Positions 31,073 through 41,929 of a stretch of 64,000 nt of DNA are shown piece after piece. The notes under the pieces were generated by a model. The model had not been told where the DNA came from. It saw nothing but the letters and a program-made list of their open reading frames with translations, and did no database searches. How positions within the stretch are numbered: position 1 is the stretch's first letter; each line of letters begins with the position of its first letter. Position numbers and translations under genes: made by a program. The DNA lies in the NCBI GenBank assembly GCA_010356995.1, contig ML996691.1, positions 782,211 to 846,210 of the forward strand, written 5' to 3'. Source of the DNA: Trichodelitschia bisporula. Its lineage: Eukaryota > Ascomycota > Dothideomycetes > Phaeotrichales > Phaeotrichaceae.

Positions 31073-32669
31073 GGGGAGCGAGAGAGCACCTGGTCGGAGA
31101 TTAATAGAGGTGGCCGCAGTGACGTATGAGTGACAGATCAAGAGGGAGGGCGCGACGCGGAGCGACTCCTCATGAATTGAACGTGATAAAATGCCTATGA
31201 CTCTGGAAACGAAGGGCGACGGTCGTCACGATAGGGAAGACGCGACATGGGGTAGAGTGTGAGGGAGTGGAAATGGAAGTGGTAGACGATTTTAGGGTAC
31301 CTGAGGTTGCAAATGAGTGTAGAGGGTCGATGGAGTTTTGGCAGTGCAGGCGCAAAATTTCCCGAGTCGCCGACAAAGGGAAGTCGCGAGCCACGACCTT
31401 ATCAAGGCTTAAAGTTGATTGCCTAACGATTCGTGTTCAAGGGCCGGGAGGAAGAATTGAATTGTTTGTTTGGCGGGCTCCGTAGGAAGAGTGACCAATT
31501 GGGGGTGTGTGGATTAGATGAAGATAAACACCATGGCCCAGGGCATTTACCCGTGCGTCGAAGAGGTGACAATTTGGGAGTCGATGCGGCGATGACGAGG
31601 GTATCTAAGGGCCAATCCGAACAAGCGAGTTGCTTTGACCTTGTTCTTTAGACCGTTGGCTATTTCCCTTCCTTCTGGCTGGGGGGGGCCGAGAGAATGG
31701 TGCCTTCCCAAATTGATATCAAACGGTTCGCCAAGGCAAAGTGCTATCTGAAGTGGGATGGTGAGTTGGTGATGCTATGGAGGGGGTGAGAATAACGAAC
31801 CTGCCTTCCCTTTTACTCTTCAATCGGCTTCGCTCTACCTCATGTCCAACTCATTCTCCTCGCCTCTCAACGGCTTCCGACACCTTGGGACCGGGTGAGT
31901 ATATAGAGTTCACCGACACTGAGCACCGGCCCGCTAAAGAACCGTTGGGAGTTACGCAGACAATATTAGCTAGCTTCTAGTACTACCTACCCATACCCAA
32001 GTCACATCCAACAGGTCCCTGAAAGCCGGCTCTGTACATGGTCGACATTTCATGGTTTGCTGCATGTTAGACGGAATGCCGCGTCCCATGCGTACGTTGT
32101 ACCAGTATATATCCCTCTCAAGACGCGTCGTCATAGGACACCATCGACGAGTGGTTTTCGGATATCGCAACATGCTTGTCTGGTACCTGGCATAAGGTTA
32201 TGCTTCGTAACATATGCCAGGACTCTTCAACTCTTGCAGTCATGTGGTCAACCTTATCTCCTCCACATCCCCAAGCAAGTCGTGACGTCGAGACGAAAGG
32301 AAGAGGAGGTGAGAAGAAGTGCAAGCGGCCCGTTGTTATCCGTCCCTTGCCTTTGCATGCCGTCAGCCTCCTGACCTCTTCTTCCCTTCTCATCCCTCCT
32401 GCACCTTGACGCCCCTAATCCTTGGCATGCTAAGCCTCCAGTAGTCAAGCCTCTCTCTCATCCGCCCCCCCCCCCCCCCCCACCCCCAAAGGGCAAAGGC
32501 TCGAAAACACTGCGGAAGAGCATTTGGCGTCAGCGATCCCATCTCAAAACACTTCTCCACAACCCCCAACCCACCCACACCCTCAATTGACCCTCATCCA
32601 CCCCACTAGCCGTGCCTCTTGCGGCTATCCTTGAACCTCCCTACTTGCTACCACCCGACTCGGCACACA
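31073..32669. promoter_or_regulatory. 1.6-kb divergent intergenic region, GH76 (-) / LPD1 (+)
   Basis: No gene is supported. Overlapping short frames at 32057-32409 sit on both strands and lack homology features. The LPD1 side turns C-rich, including a C17 run. Confidence 0.55.
32465..32481 (+). repeat. C17 homopolymer upstream of LPD1
   Basis: Seventeen C's, followed after one A by C5, lie on the coding strand 188 bases before the LPD1 ATG. Confidence 0.9.
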
Positions 32670-34443
32670 ATGCTCAAGTTGTTCGCCCCCCGGACCGCTT
32701 TGCGAGCATCCGCCAGGTCCGGAGCTCCGATTCCCGCTTTTCGCCCTTCAGCATTCCCGTTGACGTGCAACGCAGCCTTCCGGAGAGGCTATGCCTCCGA
32801 AGCTGGTATGCGCATCCTGGCAGCTATCACTGGCACCAACTGACAGTCCACAGAGGAGCGCGATCTCATCGTCATCGGTGGCGGTGTGGCTGGTTATGTC
32901 GCCGCTATCAAAGCTGGCCAGGCGGGCCTCAAAGTGAGCTCAAGCCCACGATTCATCCTTCACCACATGCTAACAGATCTGGCAGGTGTCATGCATAGAA
33001 AAGCGTGCGACTCTCGGCGGTACCTGCTTGAACGTGGGCTGCATCCCCTCCAAGTCCCTCCTCAACAACACCCATCTCTACCACCAGATTTTGCACGACA
33101 CGAAGAACCGCGGCATCGTAGTTGATGGCGTACACATGGATATTGCCCAGCTCATGAAGGCGAAGGAGACGTCCGTGTCGGGCCTCACCAAGGGTATCGA
33201 GTTCCTGTTCAAGAAGAACAATGTCGAATGGGTCAAGGGCACCGGCGCTTTTGCCGACGAGCACACTGTCGACGTCAATCTCGTTGAGGGTGGCGAGCGG
33301 AGTCTGCGCGGAAAGAACATTATCGTCGCGACTGGCAGCGAGGCTACGCCCTTCCCCGGCCTCACCATCGATGAGGAGAAGGTTATTACCAGCACGGGTG
33401 CCATTGCGCTGAAGGAAGTGCCGAAGAAGATGGTCGTAATTGGCGGTGGAATTATCGGCCTGGAGATGGTACGCGCGGACATGCACTTGCAGGATCGAGC
33501 TGACGCAGATAGGGATCCGTCTGGTCACGGCTGGGCGCAGAGGTGACAGTTGTTGAGTACCTCGGGCAGATTGGCGGCCCCGGTATGGACGCTGAGGTGG
33601 CCAAGGCGACGCAGAAGCTTTTGGCCAAGCAGGGTATGAAGTTCAAGCTCAACACCAAGGTTACCAGCGGCGATGACAGCAGCGCGTCTGTCAAGATCAA
33701 CGTCGAGGCCGCGAAGGGCGGCAAGGAGGAGACTGTGAGTTGGATGTCCCTTTTCGGGATACTCGTCTGATATTTTAGCTCGATGCCGACGTGGTGCTTG
33801 TCGCCATTGGCCGCCGCCCTTACACCGCAGGCCTGGGCTTCGAAAATATCGGCCTCGAGGTCGACGAACGTGGGCGCCTCATCATCGACCAGGAGTACCG
33901 CACTAAGATTCCCCACATCCGCGTCATCGGCGATTGCACCTTTGGACCTATGCTGGCCCACAAGGCTGAGGAGGAGGCCGTTGCGGCTGTTGAATACATC
34001 ACCAAGGGTTACGGTCATGTCAACTACAACGCAATCCCGTCCGTCATGTACACGCACCCCGAGGTCGCGTGGGTCGGCCAGAACGAGCAGGAGCTGCAGA
34101 AAGAGGGCGTCAAGTACAAGGTCGGCACGTTCCCCTTCTCCGCCAACTCTCGCGCGAAGACGAACCTCGACACCGAAGGCTTCGTCAAGTTCCTCAGTGA
34201 TGCGGAGACGGACCGGATCCTGGGCGTGCACATCGTCGGTCCCAATGCCGGCGAGATGATTGCCGAGGGTACGCTGGCGCTTGAGTATGGTGCTAGCTGC
34301 GAGGATGTTGCACGGACGTCACACGGTAAGTTGATGTCAATCATTGCCGCGACAAGGCTAACAGCTCTGCAGCCCACCCCACGCTCTCAGAAGCGTTCAA
34401 GGAGGCCGCCATGGCCACGTATGACAAGGCTATCCACTTCTGA
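32670..34443 (+). CDS. LPD1: Mitochondrial dihydrolipoyl dehydrogenase (E3)
   Basis: Six exons (32670-32805, 32854-32933, 32986-33468, 33513-33734, 33779-34325, 34373-34443) total 1,539 nt, 512 aa. E3 reoxidises dihydrolipoamide for the pyruvate, 2-oxoglutarate and branched-chain dehydrogenases and the glycine cleavage system. An Arg/Ser/Ala-rich targeting peptide (about 40 residues) precedes the FAD motif [12 protein letters not shown]. The redox disulfide is in [16 protein letters not shown]. The NAD motif is [10 protein letters not shown], split by the third intron right after [31 protein letters not shown] and the C-terminal [13 protein letters not shown] active-site His-Glu dyad are present. 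All introns are 44-52 nt and no key residue is missing. Confidence 0.96.
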
Positions 34444-34957
34444 GTGTTGAGGTGGTCGTTGTGTCACGCTTTACTTCTGGGTACGGGAGCGGGTTTGGTC
34501 GCTCGGATGTCATGTTTATTACCTGGTAGTGTATAAAATACCATATAGCATGCGCGTCGGCGAGGCAAGGACTACATAGTCCTCCGAGCCGCAATCCAAT
34601 AATGTCGAATCTGGGCGTGAGTGTGATATTGTTCTTAGAACTGGAGTACTGGGTGCTCGGAATTGAAGCTTCATATCCTGGTACTAGCCATAAAAATAGC
34701 TTTCAGACTTGAGACAAACACCGCAAGAACAGGAGCTAGATCGGTCGGGCAGATTTAGATTGCTGATATTCTGACGTTGTGAGCTCAAGCTCGCCAGCTC
34801 AAAAAACTCTTGTCGCGGAGCTTTCCCGCCGACCCCCGCAACCCAAACGTCAAACCTCCGACCCGCGCAAAGTGACGTACCAAAATTTCTACACCACAAC
34901 AGCACCAATTGCCCACCACCACCAGACCAATTCCTTTCCATCTTAAACCGCATAGCC
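34444..34957. other. Intergenic spacer after LPD1
   Basis: It contains the LPD1 3' UTR region (a GTATAAAATACC stretch near 34,531) and the C/A-rich leader of the next gene. No coding frame is supported. Confidence 0.55.
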
Positions 34958-35704
34958 ATGCCACCTTTACGACCTCTTGGCTGCCTCCACCGCGCCCTCC
35001 CATCCGCCCCTCGCTCCGCTCAAAATCCCGTCCTCCGAATCACCACCCGCGCCAGCAGCAGCAGCAGCAACACCACCAGTCCCAGCAACACCATCTCCCC
35101 CCTCCTCCCACCCACCAATACCCCACACCCACAATACCCGCACTACCCCACCGCCTCCTCACCCCCTCCCTCTGAACCCGCCCCTGAGCCCAAATCCTTC
35201 CACCCTGCCTTCACGGGCTTCGTCGCAGGGACCATGATCGCGCTGGGTGTAGCGTATGGCACGTATCACTTCAGCGGGGTGCGCAACTTGGCACTCGCGG
35301 CGCAGGGGACGGGTGCGGCGCTGCATAAAGAGGCGGGGAGTGTATTCCCTGCTGGGAGGAAGGAGGGGGAGGCGACGGGGGAGGATGTGCGCGCGGCGCT
35401 GGGGTGGTTGAGGAAGGTTGCGGGGTACTATGCGGCGTTTATGCCGCAGGGGGAACGGTATTTGGGACAGAAGTGGGGGGAGTTAGAGAGGGGGGTGCAG
35501 GAGGGACGGGTGGCGGGGACGGAGGTTGTGGGGAGGATTAGGGGGTGTGCGGAGGAGCTTGGGAAGGAGGTTGGACGGGGGGGTGTTATTGGGCTTTATA
35601 CGGGGAAGGAGTGCTGGGGGATTGTGTTTCGGTGTGTGGAGGAGTTGGGGACTAAGGTTGGGCTTAAGACAGAGGGGGAGAAGTTGCAACGGCCGAGGAA
35701 GTAG
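34958..35704 (+). CDS. Predicted mitochondrial single-pass membrane protein, fungal family of unknown function
   Basis: A single exon of 248 aa starts MPPLRPLGCLHRALPSAPRS, Arg-rich and free of acids, which fits a mitochondrial targeting peptide. A Ser/Pro-rich linker follows. One transmembrane segment, FTGFVAGTMIALGVAYGTYH, ends in the FSGVR motif seen in an ascomycete family whose members continue 'ALEWLR..A.SYAAFIPGARGYVD'; here this reads RAALGWLRKVAGYYAAFMPQGERYLG. A helical C-terminal domain follows. Function is unknown; inner-membrane location is inferred. The gene flips from C-rich to G-rich on its coding strand near 35,260. Confidence 0.75.
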   Translation: MPPLRPLGCLHRALPSAPRSAQNPVLRITTRASSSSSNTTSPSNTISPLLPPTNTPHPQYPHYPTASSPPPSEPAPEPKSFHPAFTGFVAGTMIALGVAYGTYHFSGVRNLALAAQGTGAALHKEAGSVFPAGRKEGEATGEDVRAALGWLRKVAGYYAAFMPQGERYLGQKWGELERGVQEGRVAGTEVVGRIRGCAEELGKEVGRGGVIGLYTGKECWGIVFRCVEELGTKVGLKTEGEKLQRPRK

Positions 35705-36764
35705 GTGCGGATGGCTGTGGGATGGGTGGGTTGTATGATATGGAGTGCATTGCGGCTGGGTGGATCATACATGCGGATGGCGTATGTGGGGGGGGGGGGT
35801 GTACATACTGGCACTGTTGGCTGTGGTCATCCGTCGTGGCTCGATCACCGCCTGTCAGCATATGGGACCTGGTCGGGCCCAGTGCTGACGGCCAGATGGC
35901 AAGCACCGAAAATATCTGCCTACGGATATTTGCCTACGGGCAGTAGATCGCATCTCTCATACTTTCATTTCCATTTCCCATGGCATGAAGTCTCTTTGAA
36001 TTCCCTGATGCCTACGGAGTACTAAGCTGTAGATTTCCTAGACTCATGCCAAAGGATGAAGAATACGAACAAGGATAAAAAACCAAGACGACAGGAGAAG
36101 AGCCAATCGCAATAACTAGCGGCGAAGGGACGACTGTAGGTAGACTGGGAGAACCAGATAGATCAAGGCGTTTTGAGCCCAAGGTGACGGATTAGGAAAG
36201 GTGGGATGCGCAAGCGGGGGCGGCCCGACCCGCAGGTCCTCACCACGTGGGAAACTTGACGGTGTGCTTCCATGCGGTAGAAAGCACGCGATTTTGTTCA
36301 GAGGCCTGTGCTGGTCGGATGGAGAAAGATTGCTGAAGCAAGAGTACCTTAGTACGCAAGATTGCGTGGTAGAACATATGGTAAAGTCGACGGATGGTGG
36401 CATAAATCAGCCTTAACAACATCGGACGAATTGGTTGGTTTTGTCCTTTCTGAACTTCGTATGAAGGCGATCATGCGAATGGAGGGTGCGAAATACGTCG
36501 ATGTGAGATACTGGAGATTGATATTATTGGTGCCGTCAAGCGCCAGCAAGTCTCGAAGAGAAGTTGCAAGGCGCAACAGGGATATGTCGCACGGGCCAGC
36601 ATGGTGGGCATACCGTGGGGAGCAGGGGTGCATCATCGCTGCAACATCAACCATACATCCCATCCACGACCTCCGCTGCATGACCGTCAACTCCCATAAT
36701 CTGAGCACGGTTCCCACTTTCGTCCAGCGTCCCTAAGAAGCCACCCTCTCTTCTGACCGCCAAA
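35705..36764. other. Intergenic region with a G12 run and TACGGAGTA motifs
   Basis: No gene is supported. Overlapping antisense frames of about 120 codons at 36349-36736 show no domain or intron pattern. A G12 run lies at 35788-35799 and a TACGGAGTAC site near 36,014. The right end is the leader of the LENG1-like gene. Confidence 0.55.
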
Positions 36765-37846
36765 ATGCCACTGTACGCCACTCCCCTCCCGTACAACAAA
36801 CACCAAACTAACGTCCCAGAACCCTCATCTCCAAAAAGTCCTGGAACGTCTGGGCGCCCGCAAACCTCGCCCGCGTACGCCGCGATGAAGCCGCCGCTGC
36901 TGCCGCAGAAGCCGCTTCCGACGAACGCCAGCAGGCCCGCGATGCCGAGCGACGACTCGCGCTGCTGAGGGGCGAGATCCCGCCGCCTGACAGGTCGCCT
37001 TCCTCGCCGGTGCGGATTGCAAGGGAGTCAGAGCGGCGTGAGGGAGGGAGGGATAAGAAGAGGAGGCGGTTGGAGGGGGAAGATGATACGGAGCGGGATT
37101 TGAGAATTGCGCGGGAGGAGATGCAGGTGGTGGTGGGGGGGGACGGTGGGAAGAAGGCGACAACGAGCACGGCGCCGATTGTGGATGGACGGGGGCATAT
37201 TAATTTGTTTCCGGTTGAGGGGGGTGTTGAGGGTGTGGGGAATGAGGAGGCGGAGAGGGAGAAGAAGAGGCGGGAGCGCGAGTTTGAGGATCAGTATACT
37301 ATGCGCTTGGGGAATGCGGCGGGCCGGGAGGGGGTGGGGAGGCCGTGGTATGCGGATGCGGGGAAGGGGGAGGTGTTGGAGGAGGAGGGGAAGAATGTCT
37401 GGGGGAGGTCGGATCCGGGGAGGAAGGTCAGGGCGGAGGCGAGGATGGGGGCTTCGGATCCGTTGGCTTTTATGAAGAAAGCGCAGACGCAGCTTAAGCA
37501 GGCGGAGGTGGATAGGAGGAGATGGGCGGTGGAGCGGGAGAGGGAGTTGGAGAGGTTGAGAGCGGAGCAGGAGAGGACGGAGAGGACGGAGAGGAAGGAG
37601 AAGAAGAGGCGGAGACGTGAGGGTAGTGATGATCTGGAAGGCTTCAGTTTGGATGCTCCGCCGAACAAAGAAGAGGACCGCGGTCGCTCGAAGGAACACC
37701 GCCACAAGCACAGGCGCCACAGAAGCCGGGATAGAGATCGGAGACGGGAAGACCACGAGACAGAGCGTCGTCGATCAACACACCACAGGGAACGGCATAG
37801 AAGTATGAGTCCTGACAGAGAACATCGGCGCCATTCCAGACATTAG
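36765..37846 (+). CDS. LENG1/Cwc25 N-domain spliceosome-associated protein
   Basis: An 8-nt first exon (36765-36772, ATGCCACT) is joined over a 47-nt intron (branch CTAAC, acceptor CCCAG) to 36820-37846, giving 344 aa. The join yields MPLTLISKKSWNVWAPANLA then RVRRDEAAAAAEAASDERQQ, the CIR/Cwc25 N-domain, closest to human LENG1 as I recall it. Without this tiny exon the family motif has no start. A basic, coiled-coil, Arg/Glu-rich body follows (VWGRSDPGRKVRAEARMGASDPL), then a C-terminal RS/RH-like tail (HRHKHRRHRSRDRDRRREDH), typical of splicing factors in nuclear speckles. A spliceosomal role is inferred from the domain. It converges on the conserved unknown gene with 133 bases between stops. 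Confidence 0.82.
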
Positions 37847-37979
37847 TCCTGATATTCCCTACATACAAATATTCAAGATCAGACATCCAAGGCACCTCGC
37901 CAGTCCGCATTCGATTAACCAAGTTGCCGTCGCCTAGCAATGCGCTTAGCATGCTATTACTGAAGCTCACAAGCCCGAA

Positions 37980-39528
37980 TCAGGCCGTCTTCTCATACGC
38001 CCTCCACCAGATGCCCATGTTCGTAGCAACCAGCAGATCGATCATCTTCAAGCCCTCCTCTTCGATGATGAGCTTGCCTAGCTTGGCTTGCCTCCCATCG
38101 AATCCTCCCCCGGCCCGCTCTTGTCCAAGCAAAAGGCTGAGTCCCACGTTCTCCGATGGGTACGAGTTTCTCTTATCCCTCTTCAGAGGGGTAGCAGATG
38201 CGAGGGGGCCGCCGCCAGGAAGGTTGAACCGCAGTTCGCTGACGGCCAGAGGCGGCAGGAATTCCGCGCCGAACTTGGCGGTAGGGACGGAGTGTTTGCA
38301 CTGTAACATTGTTAGAGAGGAGCCATTTGGACCAAGTATCGCTGGACATGCCTTAAGCGAGCTACCAACCGATGAAACCGAGAACTCACATCTACCGTCC
38401 CACGGACTGAGGAACGTGTAGCCCTTGTGTTTTGACCTCCTGCGATCTCCCTCCACACCGATAGTCCTTATTCCTGCCCCTTCGACCGGACCACCCAGTG
38501 ACCTCCGGAAATCTTGCCGCGACGATGGGCTATTCGACGAAAGTTCATGTCCAGTTGAAAGACCTCTCGCGTGGAAACCGGGACGCCCGTCGATGATTGA
38601 ACCTTCCATCCAGACGCGGCGGGTGAACTTCAGTTCTTTTGGAGCACTGGTGGGACTAGCATACTGCGAACCACCAGTGCTAAGAAACTTCAGATAGCCA
38701 GGGGTGAGGACATCGACCGTGAATGGTTGCCCCTGCTTCCTCTGCTGCTTGTAGCCAGTGCCTTTGCTGTCGGAAGATATCTCAAAGACCGGCGTGTCAG
38801 TAATCTCTGCAACATCCCATTGCTCTGTCGAGTATGGGTTGCGGCGAATAACAGTAATACGCGTTGGTGCGGGATTGCTCGAATTCCGCAGGATTACTGA
38901 GGGTAAGCTCAGATTCGATGCATCCAGGTGTTCTCTGAAAAGCGAAAGGCGCACATTCTCCTCCTGACCAGGATCGTCGCGGGAGGGAACCGGGCGTCGT
39001 CGCGGCACCGGCAGATTATGTGACGAAGAGCTAGAGGCACCAGGTGTACCATACACCTGAGCATCCAAGCCAATGGGAGCGCGGGGCAAAGCAGGCAATG
39101 GTCGTGAAATAGTCTGCCGCGGCGGCGTTGCTGGGAGTTGCTTTCTGCTGATCGAAGCTGGAGTGTAGCCATAAAAGGGCTCCTCCTCGCCTATGTCGCG
39201 GGGCGCGGCGCCGATGGGAGGGAGGAAAAACTCATTATCAGGACCATGTACGTGCAGATAATATAGGGAGCTGAGGATATCTTCCGCTGTCACGACCTTG
39301 TTTCGAGGTTTAAGGGGAGTGAGAAAGATATCTGGTGATTTTAGCCATTGTGCCATGTGATATGGAGTGCTCCTTACCTTTGCTGCCGGGAACCCTGGCA
39401 ATGTAGAGCACCAGCTGCCCGTGAGGTTCGGCGAAGCGTGCGTTTGGATCCGTCGGAGGCTCCGAGGCAATTGTTGTGATCGAGGAAAGAGACCGTGCCT
39501 GTATTGGCTCTGAGAGGTCTCCTGACAT
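37980..39528 (-). CDS. Conserved ascomycete protein of unknown function (about 483-500 aa)
   Basis: Exon 1 is 39528-39378, then a 46-nt intron, then coding down to 37980. A second, GC-AG intron (38351-38301, 51 nt) is likely: it starts GCATGT after CTTAAG, has a CTCTAAC branch and ends TTACAG. Removing it joins GSSLK to CKHSVPT, matching the 'GRSLKCRH' continuity I associate with this family. Retention stays in frame (500 aa; spliced 483). Recognisable blocks are VVTAEDILSSLYYLHV, ITVIRRNPYSTEQWDVAEI, FTVDVLTPGYLKFL, FLSPWDGRCEF and AVSELRFNLPGG. No enzyme motif, signal peptide or membrane segment is seen. I do not recognise a function. It shares a divergent promoter region with SURF6. Confidence 0.75.
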
Positions 39529-40219
39529 ACTGAAGGTCCAGGTATGAACATGCGAAGCTAAACATTACACTTCGAAGTATTCCAAGAAAGGCTACCTAGA
39601 GGCGCTTAAAAGTTCACGAAATGCAGCAGGTCGAGTTTGATCACGCTGTTCTAGTTTCTGTTGGGTACCTGAAGCAGTTGAGAGGTAGAGGCATGATGTT
39701 TAGTCGGGACGCCTTGCTTTGAGGAAGTCGATCGAAGCTTGCCAGTGGCTATGGCGTGGCTGAGCCGGGGATGAGCTTGCGTATAGCCTCGCAAACAACA
39801 AGGACAATTATTGAATAGAGCTGCAGCACAGGAGCTGTAGTCAAAATCAGAACAAATTCGGATTGAAGGAGTGAAGTCAAAGGGGAGAGGGAAAGGTATT
39901 GTGTCGAGTGTGTTTACCTTTTGGAGTTGACGTCTGACAAGTACCGGTATACGAAGTATACAGGGGGGGTCTGTGTACCGTACCGTACGTAGTAACTGTC
40001 GGCTGCTCGGATGCTTGATCTGTGCTAGTGCCGCCGCTCTTGCCAAGATTTCGAACGGGCACCCTCCAAAAAATCTCACCGCCCGCACTTCACTGCATCT
40101 CCTCGTGCCTCACCTCCCCCGCCTCCTCCACCTTGCCACCCACTCCATTATTCCCACAGGTCTTCTACAAACCCCTCATTACACATAAGTTGCTCAGCAG
40201 GAGCAAAAAGTCATCATCC
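39529..40219. promoter_or_regulatory. 691-bp divergent region, conserved unknown (-) / SURF6 (+)
   Basis: Two start codons lie head to head. A cluster of short TAC-type palindromes (GTACCGTACCGTACGTAG, 39975-39992) sits mid-way. Frames here are short and unsupported. Confidence 0.5.
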
Positions 40220-41929
40220 ATGGCCGACGAACTGGAGGTAATTGGTCGCCGTAGCCAATCACTTCCGTAGGCCCCACCACTGACGTTTATCCACGCAGGC
40301 CCGGCTTCAAGGGCACGCTCACGCGCTCGACGGCCTCATGTCGCTCATTCCTGCGAAGTATTACTACGAAAAAGACACTACCGTACGTCTACAGTGCGCG
40401 TGCAGTCTGCGCAGCGCTTAACGTAACTGCAGGACGATTGGCAGAAGAAGAAGCAGACTCCCGAGCAGCGACGCGCTGCTAAACGCGCCAAGCTAAACCC
40501 CGAATCTCATAAGAGCGCCAAGGAAATTATGGATGAGAACGAGAAGAAGCGCAAGCGCGAATTGGAGGAGGATGACGACATCTCGGATCTCAACGCTCCC
40601 GGCAAGGAGAAGCCTCAGGAGGGTCTCAAGAAGGCCGGACCCAAAGCGAAGAAGCCGAAGACCGCCGCGAAGGAATCCGTCGAAGCTGCCGGAGCCGAAA
40701 TGGATGAGACCGCCGCGGCCGAGAAACAGAAGCTGAAGGCCGAGAAGCGGAAAGCAAAGGCGGATCGCAAGAAGGAGAAGCTGGCTAAGCAGCTGGAGAA
40801 GCGGGCTGCGAAAAAGGAGAGCTCCAAGGAAGATGCTGGAAATGAAGCGGTTCCCGTCGAAAAGAGTGCCGAAGCCTCTCAGCCTGACGATGAGCAAACA
40901 CCTACTAAAACGGCTCAATTGGATGAAGAACTGGTCATTGAGAACGACATCGAACCCATGGACGTCACTGGCTTGATTCCCGAAGAGGAATCTTCCTCAG
41001 TTAGCCCCTCTCCTCCAGCGGATCCAGCCGACACTCCTGTTCAAATCCCCTCGTCAAACTCTTCTGTAGTCCCACCAGCTGACCAACCCACCTCCGCCGA
41101 GTCTGCAAAAGATACCGAGCCCTCTAAAGCGAAGGAGGAAAAACCGAAAATCGACACTGAGGCTCTCAAGGCACGTCTGCACGCTAGGATCAAGGAACTT
41201 CAGGCGAAGCGCGGTGCCGATGGCTTAGACGGCAAGCCTGCGCGTAACCGAGCAGAGCTGATTGAGGCGCGGCGGCGTAAGGCCGAGGCCCGGAAATTGC
41301 ACAAAAAGGAACTGCGCAAGCAAGCCAAAGAAGATGAGAAGCGCGAAGAGATGGAGGCAGAGCTTGCTCGGCTCCGCGGATCCGGCTCGCCATTCGGCGG
41401 ATCTGATATGTTCGCCACTGGTTCTCGGAGTCCCGACGCTGTCGGAAGCAGCAACCTTGCCTTTGGCCGTGTTCTCTTCTCGGACGGACAGATCGCCGAC
41501 CCGACGCTGACACGCTCTTTTCTGCCCCAAACACGCAAAGGCCCGTCCGATCCGAAGACAGCGCTGGAAGCCGCGGAGAAGAAGGCTCAGCGTTTGAGTG
41601 CCATGGACCCTGAGCAACGTAAGAAAGTCGAGGAGAGCGACATGTGGCTCAATGCCCGCAAGAAGGCGCATGGCGAGCGAGTTCGCGACGACCGCAGCCT
41701 GCTCAAGCGTACGCTGAAGCAGAAGGAGAAGATCAAGGCTCGCAGCGAGAAGGAGTGGGCAGAGCGACAGGAGGCAGTTCGGCATGGGCAGGAGCAGCGC
41801 CAGAAAAAGCGCGAGGGGAATATTGCGAAGCGGAAAGAGGAGAAGGGCAGCAAGGGGAAGAAGAAGGGCGGGCCTAAGAAGAAGGCTCGCGCTGGCTTCG
41901 AGGGGACGTTCAAGGCGAAGTCGAAGTAG
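40220..41929 (+). CDS. SURF6: SURF6/Rrp14 nucleolar ribosome-biogenesis protein
   Basis: Three exons (40220-40237, 40299-40382, 40433-41929) give 532 aa. SURF6/Rrp14 acts in nucleolar assembly of pre-40S and pre-60S particles. The N-terminus MADELEARLQGHAHALDGLM SLIPAKYYY carries the Rrp14 N-terminal signature (split here only for length). DDWQKKKQTPEQRRAAKRAK follows. A long acidic and Lys-rich linker precedes the SURF6 domain: LKARLHARIKELQAKRGADG, NRAELIEARRRKAEARKLHK, FGRVLFSDG, and the Lys/Arg-rich C-terminus ending KKKARAGFEGTFKAKSK. The first exon encodes only six residues; all introns are phase 0. Confidence 0.93.

Noticed and set aside
37028-37756. 242-codon minus-strand frame opposite the LENG1-like gene
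   Set aside because: It is Leu/Pro/Arg-rich and generated by the purine-rich sense strand; no domain.
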